NCBI GenBank assembly: GCA_003560495.1
Contig: PWLM01000221.1
Location: forward strand, 1-51,468
DNA: 51,468 bases
Source: Bacillus sp. (in: firmicutes)
GTDB lineage: Bacteria > Bacillota > Bacilli > Bacillales > Salisediminibacteriaceae
Direction of reading: 5' to 3'
The notes below the pieces were generated by a model. The model was not told the origin of the DNA. It saw only the letters and a list, made by a program, of their open reading frames with translations, and did no database searches. Position numbers and translations under genes: made by a program. This document shows, one piece after another, positions 47,711-51,468 of this stretch; position 1 is the first letter of the stretch, and the number at the start of each line of letters is the position of its first letter.

Positions 47711-47749
47711 ATAAAAAACATAAATTCCACACAACTGGAATTTATGTTT
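47711..47749 (-). terminator. Terminator of the phosphotransferase-like gene
   Basis: AAACATAAATTCCA and TGGAATTTATGTTT form a perfect 14-base-pair stem with a six-base loop. On the minus strand it runs into TTTTTTATAT, so it ends transcription of the minus-strand gene. Confidence 0.75.
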
Positions 47750-47758
47750 GATTTTATT

Positions 47759-47796
47759 GTCTTCTTCAAGTAACGCACCCTTTACTTGAAGAAGAC
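47759..47796. repeat. Second perfect hairpin after the phosphotransferase-like gene
   Basis: GTCTTCTTCAAGTAA and TTACTTGAAGAAGAC pair over 15 bases with an eight-base loop. No T-run follows on either strand. It may help termination or mark an insertion boundary. Confidence 0.55.
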
Positions 47797-47801
47797 TAAA
47801 C

Positions 47802-48587
47802 TTATAACTGCACAGTTTTGCTTAACTTTTTCCAGAAGTACCAGGCATTAAGGTATTTCTCAAAATCATATGGATGATGTTTAATACAAGCCCCTAAACG
47901 AAGGTACAAACCAATAATTACTTCGTCGTATAAAGTTGAAGTATTTTTTTTCCCTTTAATCACCAAATGACTAACTGCTGAGTCTATAGTTTCTTTTGTT
48001 AAATCATTTGGTGAAGAACAAAAAGCATAGATTAAATCATATAGGGGATATCCGATAACAGGAGTTGGGTCAATTACGCCTCTTAATTCTCCATCGTTAT
48101 AAATGAAATTATGAACTCCACAATCACCGTGTAATAGATATTTTTCTCTTTCTGTGTCCTGGTTCTTTAGGTTTTCTAAAACATTAAGTACAAAGTTATA
48201 TTCATCCCCTGCTAAATGTGGTTTTAATAACTTATTTATTTCAATAATCTCATTCAAAAGAAAAGATTCCCAGGAATCTGTTAATTCATCTGTGTATCCA
48301 AATCCAATGTCCTTCGGAACGGTTTTATAATTATTTATAACTTCATCCACAAGTGTTTTAAGCATTTCCTGCTTATTTTTTACTGTAAAGTTTGTTGTTC
48401 CAGAAATGAATGAATAGACTATATAATTATATGATTTCTCAACAAAGAGAAGATTAGGTAATAGGTTTAATTTCTTGTAGAAATCAAGAAAATACATCTC
48501 TGATTTTAAAATTTGTTTTTCATTTAACTTAACAACAAACTTAGTACCATCATAGTTATGAAGAAGGTATAATTCACTGACAGTACC
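47802..48587 (-). pseudogene. Aminoglycoside phosphotransferase-like kinase, 5'-truncated
   Basis: AT-rich gene of the APH/choline-kinase fold, clearly lower in G+C than its neighbours, suggesting transfer. The catalytic loop HGDCGVHN and the metal-binding IDPTPVIGYPLYDL are intact. An ATG at 48497 would give 231 residues, but reading upstream continues in frame with GTVSELYLLHNYDGTKFVVK, the glycine loop and lysine strand of the N-lobe. The frame ends at a TAG (48588-48590) that belongs to repeat D. So about 261 codons remain and the natural start has been cut off. Substrate is unknown, and resistance should not be assumed. It may be inactive. Confidence 0.75.
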
Positions 48588-48786
48588 CTATCGTTCGTTT
48601 TACATCTTCTGCTTTTTCCTTCAAAAAATGATAGAACATGGTCGTTTTACCGGAAGCTGTAGTGGACATGGAGGGACTCCAGAGCGATGAAGATCGAGCC
48701 GAAGATCCATTCTGACCGACAAAAGGAGGGCAGAATTAGCTGAGGCCGGTCCGCTCGGAAAGCCTCTCCATGGAAACGAAAGCGGC
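48587..48786 (+). repeat. Intergenic repeat copy D
   Basis: From CTATCGTT onward it matches copy B (24327-24512) closely, with a small indel near 48715. It begins exactly where the phosphotransferase reading frame is lost. Its orientation is opposite to copy E on the other side of that gene. The remaining bases to 48956 carry upstream sequence of the glutaminase gene with no clear promoter. Confidence 0.75.
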
Positions 48787-48956
48787 TATTTATTCTCTCT
48801 ATAGCTTTTAATTAAACAGCATCAGCTCCGGTTGGAAAGACTTTTCTCTTCCAGGAACAGCCGGCCGCTGAAGAAGTGTTTCTTTCTATAGAAGGTAGGG
48901 AAGAGAAAGAGTAACTGTGTTTACATAGGTAGTGACGCTGAAGGAGAGTGACGAAC

Positions 48957-49883
48957 ATGGATAGAGGAGAACTGCAGGAAATACTGGACCGGAACCGGCC
49001 CTTTGCAAAGCTGGGAAATACGGCAGACTACATTCCGGAGCTCGCTTACGCCGATCCGGATCAGATCGGACTGACGATTGCTTCACCGGATGGAAAAATA
49101 ACGAGCGTCGGGGACTGTGAAACTCCTTTTACGCTGCAGAGTATTTCCAAAGTGATAAATCTGCTCGTCGCCGTACTCGACAACGGGCCGGACCAGGTGT
49201 TTTCCAAAGTCGGCATGGAGTCAAGCGGGGAGCCGTTTAATTCCGTATCAGAGCTGGAATCCAAGCCGGAAAACCGCCCGCTGAATCCGCTCATTAACGC
49301 CGGGGCCATCGCGGTCTCCTCCATGATCCGCGGAAATGATGTAGAAGAGCAGTACGAACGGGTCTGCCAGTTTATCAGCGGCATTATCGGCCGGGATAAC
49401 CTCGAATACGATGAAAAAGTATTTCAATCAGAAATACTGACCGGCGACCGGAACCGCTCCCTCGCCTACTTTATGAAAAGTACCGGTGTGATCGATACAG
49501 ATGTCGAGAAAGCACTCGAGCTTTACTTCCGGCTCTGTTCTATTAAAGTTACGTGTTCCGATCTGGCGAAGATCGGGCTGTTTTTATCAACAGGAGGGCG
49601 GTCCCAGGGCCAGGTTGTACATAAAAACCTGCCGAGAGCCGTGAAAATTTCCCTCTCGATTATGCTGACGGCCGGGATGTATAATGAATCCGGGGAAACG
49701 CTTCTACGCTCAGGAATTCCTGCAAAAAGCGGAGTGAGCGGCGGCATTCTCGCTGCCCCGCCGCATGAAATGGGCATCGGTATTATCGGACCGGCAATTA
49801 ACGGAAAAGGAAACAGCGTAGCCGGACTGAAAATCCTTGAGGATATCTCCAGCAAATACCGACTGCATATTTTTGATAAATAG
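48957..49883 (+). CDS. glsA: Glutaminase
   Basis: Hydrolyses glutamine to glutamate and ammonia; 308 residues, normal for the serine-type (beta-lactamase-like) family. The catalytic SxxK is LQSISKVINL near residue 61, and PLNPLINAGAIA, GDRNRSLAYFMKSTG and KSGVSGGILAAPP are conserved motifs. The ATG at 48957 is ten bases after AAGGAG; the GTG at 48948 is too close. In B. subtilis no glutaminase lies between hemL and valS. Extra glutamate production would fit compatible-solute needs of a halophile (inference). Confidence 0.94.
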   Translation: MDRGELQEILDRNRPFAKLGNTADYIPELAYADPDQIGLTIASPDGKITSVGDCETPFTLQSISKVINLLVAVLDNGPDQVFSKVGMESSGEPFNSVSELESKPENRPLNPLINAGAIAVSSMIRGNDVEEQYERVCQFISGIIGRDNLEYDEKVFQSEILTGDRNRSLAYFMKSTGVIDTDVEKALELYFRLCSIKVTCSDLAKIGLFLSTGGRSQGQVVHKNLPRAVKISLSIMLTAGMYNESGETLLRSGIPAKSGVSGGILAAPPHEMGIGIIGPAINGKGNSVAGLKILEDISSKYRLHIFDK

Positions 49884-49923
49884 TGCCTTCATACAGTGAG
49901 TACAAAGGAGGGATCGTTTAACT

Positions 49924-50097
49924 ATGGATGCAGTGGCAGCGATTTATCAACTGATGGCCCTTGTTCTTCCGCTTCTTTTTTTAGGCGGTGGAATTTACCT
50001 GGCTGTCTTTTTTGTCCGCTCCTCGCGGGAAAGAAATAAACGTCTTCGTGCAATTGAAGAAAAACTGGACAGGCTTGCAGACAACCGGCCGGATTGA
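49924..50097 (+). CDS. Small single-span membrane protein, 57 residues
   Basis: Too short for usual gene calls, but it has an AAAGGAGG site 11 bases upstream, an ATG and a clear topology. Residues 10-32 form a hydrophobic helix (LMALVLPLLFLGGGIYLAVF), followed by a basic stretch RSSRERNKRLR and an amphipathic tail with IEEKLDRLAD. This plan resembles the DUF4083 type of small Bacillus proteins. It lies between glsA and a NUDIX gene and ends 15 bases before the latter, so it is probably co-transcribed. Function unknown. Confidence 0.75.
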   Translation: MDAVAAIYQLMALVLPLLFLGGGIYLAVFFVRSSRERNKRLRAIEEKLDRLADNRPD

Positions 50098-50112
50098 ACA
50101 GGAGGATAACAG

Positions 50113-50589
50113 ATGAGCTACTTTAAGAAATTACGGGAATCCTTAGGGAAGGAAACACTTCTTCTTCCCGGAGCGGCAGTGATTATACATACAATAGAAG
50201 ATGATATACTGCTGCAGAAAAGAGAAGAAGGCGAATGGGGGCTGCCGGGAGGCTTAATGGAGCCTGGTGAAAGCTTTGAAGAAACAGCGGTACGGGAAGT
50301 GAAGGAAGAAACGGGCCTGGCTCTTCCGGAAGAGGACATGCACGCTTTCGGAATGTTTTCGGGGAAAGATTACTACGTGGAAGCGCCGAACGGGGACCCG
50401 TATTATGCAGTGACCGGTCTATATACGTGCGAAGCCCCCGCTGGAGAATTGTCGGATTCAGATGAAGAAACAGTGGAGCTGCAGTGGTTTCCTCTAACAG
50501 CTCTGCCGGACAATCTCCGCAGGTCGCATAAACACTTTTTGAAATTGTATAAGGAAAACGGTGTGCAGAAAGGCGTTATCGACAAGTAG
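50113..50589 (+). CDS. NUDIX hydrolase
   Basis: Hydrolyses a nucleoside diphosphate linked to another group; 158 residues. The Nudix box is complete: GLMEPGESFEETAVREVKEE followed by TGL, with the preceding GEWGLPGG. No substrate-specific motif was recognised. AGGAGG lies upstream. It may be co-transcribed with glsA and the small membrane protein. Confidence 0.92.
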   Translation: MSYFKKLRESLGKETLLLPGAAVIIHTIEDDILLQKREEGEWGLPGGLMEPGESFEETAVREVKEETGLALPEEDMHAFGMFSGKDYYVEAPNGDPYYAVTGLYTCEAPAGELSDSDEETVELQWFPLTALPDNLRRSHKHFLKLYKENGVQKGVIDK

Positions 50590-50632
50590 TATTGATTCTT
50601 CCGGCATGCCGTTGTAAAATACGTGTATAGAA

Positions 50633-50920
50633 CATGCCCTGATGGGGAGCAGTACTGCATGCACATTTCTCAGAGAGGACGGCCGGCATTGTGCCGCTGT
50701 AAGGCCGTCTGTCATGGAATGCAGGAAGTCGCCCCGGAGCAGTCCCGGTGACCGATTCAGCAGCCGGGGACGTTTCAGCCGCGTTAAGGCCGTGAGTGTA
50801 CCGGAAAAACAAACCGGGAAGGTGTGCAGATATCTTTCCAAAAGCATCGTTTCCGGTAAACAAAGGTGGTACCGCGGGGAAAACAGCCCTCTTCGTCCTT
50901 TGCGACAGGAGGGCTTTTTG
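50633..50920 (+). promoter_or_regulatory. Valine T-box leader of valS
   Basis: The conserved T-box AGGTGGTACCGCG is at 50864-50876. The specifier codon GTC (valine) is visible in the context GAAGTCGCCCC at 50728. Stem I structure includes the GACGGCC...GGCCGTC pairing around 50678-50711. A terminator with AGCCCTC and GAGGGCT and a T-run ends at about 50920. Uncharged tRNA-Val would bind the specifier and T-box and allow valS transcription. Confidence 0.93.
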
Positions 50921-50956
50921 TATGCGCAAATATACAATATACAGGAGGAAAAGCCG

Positions 50957-51468
50957 ATGGCAGAACAGCAGCACGACATTTCTATGCCGCCGAAATATGA
51001 TCCGCAGGCAACGGAGGCAAAATGGTACGAGTACTGGAAGGAAGGAAAGTTTTTTGAAGCATCCGGAGACAGAAGCAGGGACCCTTATACGGTCGTCATC
51101 CCGCCTCCGAACGTCACTGGAAGACTTCACCTCGGTCACGCGTGGGATACGACGCTTCAGGATATTCTTATCCGGACAAAACGGATGCAGGGTTATGATA
51201 CACTCTGGCTTCCGGGGATGGATCATGCCGGGATTGCGACGCAGGCGAAAGTGGAAGGAAAGCTGAAAGAAGAAGGAATTTCCCGCTACGATCTCGGACG
51301 GGAGAAATTTCTCGAAAAAAGCTGGGAATGGAAAGAGGAATATGCTTCCTTTATTCGTGAGCAGTGGGCCAAGATGGGGCTTTCCCTTGATTATTCCCGC
51401 GAGCGGTTCACGCTCGATGAAGGCCTCTCGGATGCGGTGCGGGAAGTATTCGTCCGTCTGTATGAGGA
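50957..51468 (+). CDS. valS: Valyl-tRNA synthetase (3' end outside window)
   Basis: Charges tRNA-Val; only the first 170 residues are present. The class I HIGH motif appears as [18 protein letters not shown], and the segment [17 protein letters not shown] is typical of ValS. AGGAGG precedes the ATG. It is controlled by the T-box upstream. The frame stays open to the window edge. Confidence 0.97.
   Translation, partial: MAEQQHDISMPPKYDPQATEAKWYEYWKEGKFFEASGDRSRDPYTVVIPPPNVTGRLHLGHAWDTTLQDILIRTKRMQGYDTLWLPGMDHAGIATQAKVEGKLKEEGISRYDLGREKFLEKSWEWKEEYASFIREQWAKMGLSLDYSRERFTLDEGLSDAVREVFVRLYE

Noticed and set aside
47802-48497. Intact antibiotic resistance gene
   Set aside because: The frame continues upstream of its first ATG into conserved N-lobe sequence and is cut by repeat D, and the fold covers many substrates, so a resistance claim is not supported.

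Overview
The window is chromosomal DNA from a member of the Bacillaceae, probably a salt- or alkali-adapted lineage. Gene order follows the Bacillus subtilis 168 block that runs from lcfA-fadR-fadB-etfBA through trxA-uvrC-lysC-yslB-sdhCAB-ysmA-ysmB-racE-rph-ysnAB-tRNA-ysoA-tig-clpX-lon-engB-hemAXCDBL to valS. Ribosome binding sites are strong Bacillus-type AGGAGG sequences, and many proteins are rich in Asp and Glu (etfB, tig and the MMPL protein are clear cases), which suggests a halophile. The genus is inference only.

Layout. 1-6.5 kb: fatty-acid degradation, with two tandem acyl-CoA ligases, FadR with its operator, enoyl-CoA hydratase, and ETF beta and alpha. 7-10.8 kb: thioredoxin, UvrC and aspartokinase. 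10.8-16.5 kb: lineage-specific insertions around yslB, namely a MarR-MMPL exporter pair and a KtrB-type potassium transporter. 16.8-20.2 kb: succinate dehydrogenase sdhCAB. 20.4-24 kb: an acyl-CoA thioesterase, the antiterminator glcT, a GlcT-type RAT/terminator and ptsHI. 24.7-28.2 kb: ysmB, racE, rph, rdgB, ysnB and tRNA-Arg(UCU). 28.8-36.2 kb: the TPR protein YsoA, trigger factor, ClpX, Lon and EngB. 36.3-40 kb: an orphan amino-acid ABC ATPase and a two-gene Tat/GMC dehydrogenase operon. 40.4-47.4 kb: a membrane protein and the complete hemAXCDBL operon for glutamate to uroporphyrinogen precursors. 47.4-51.5 kb: an AT-rich truncated aminoglycoside-phosphotransferase-like gene between two intergenic repeats, then glutaminase, a 57-residue membrane protein, a NUDIX hydrolase, a valine T-box and the start of valS.

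Two large-scale observations stand out. First, at every place where B. subtilis carries a sporulation or germination gene in this block (gerE, gerM, lonB, spoVID/ysxE), the gene is absent, although its housekeeping neighbours are kept; this points to an asporogenous lineage. Second, at least six intergenic regions carry related non-coding repeats of about 120-390 bp. They share a GC-rich core, and some have terminal inverted repeats like a MITE. A second small element type has CTATGTTAAAG-like ends. Two of the core repeats, in opposite orientation, bracket the AT-rich phosphotransferase gene, and one cuts off its start.

The fad, sdh, PTS and hem operons form a coherent set for beta-oxidation, electron transfer, sugar uptake and haem supply. 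Regulation visible in the DNA includes a FadR operator, a RAT antiterminator, a T-box, a palindromic operator at the dehydrogenase promoter and many intrinsic terminators.
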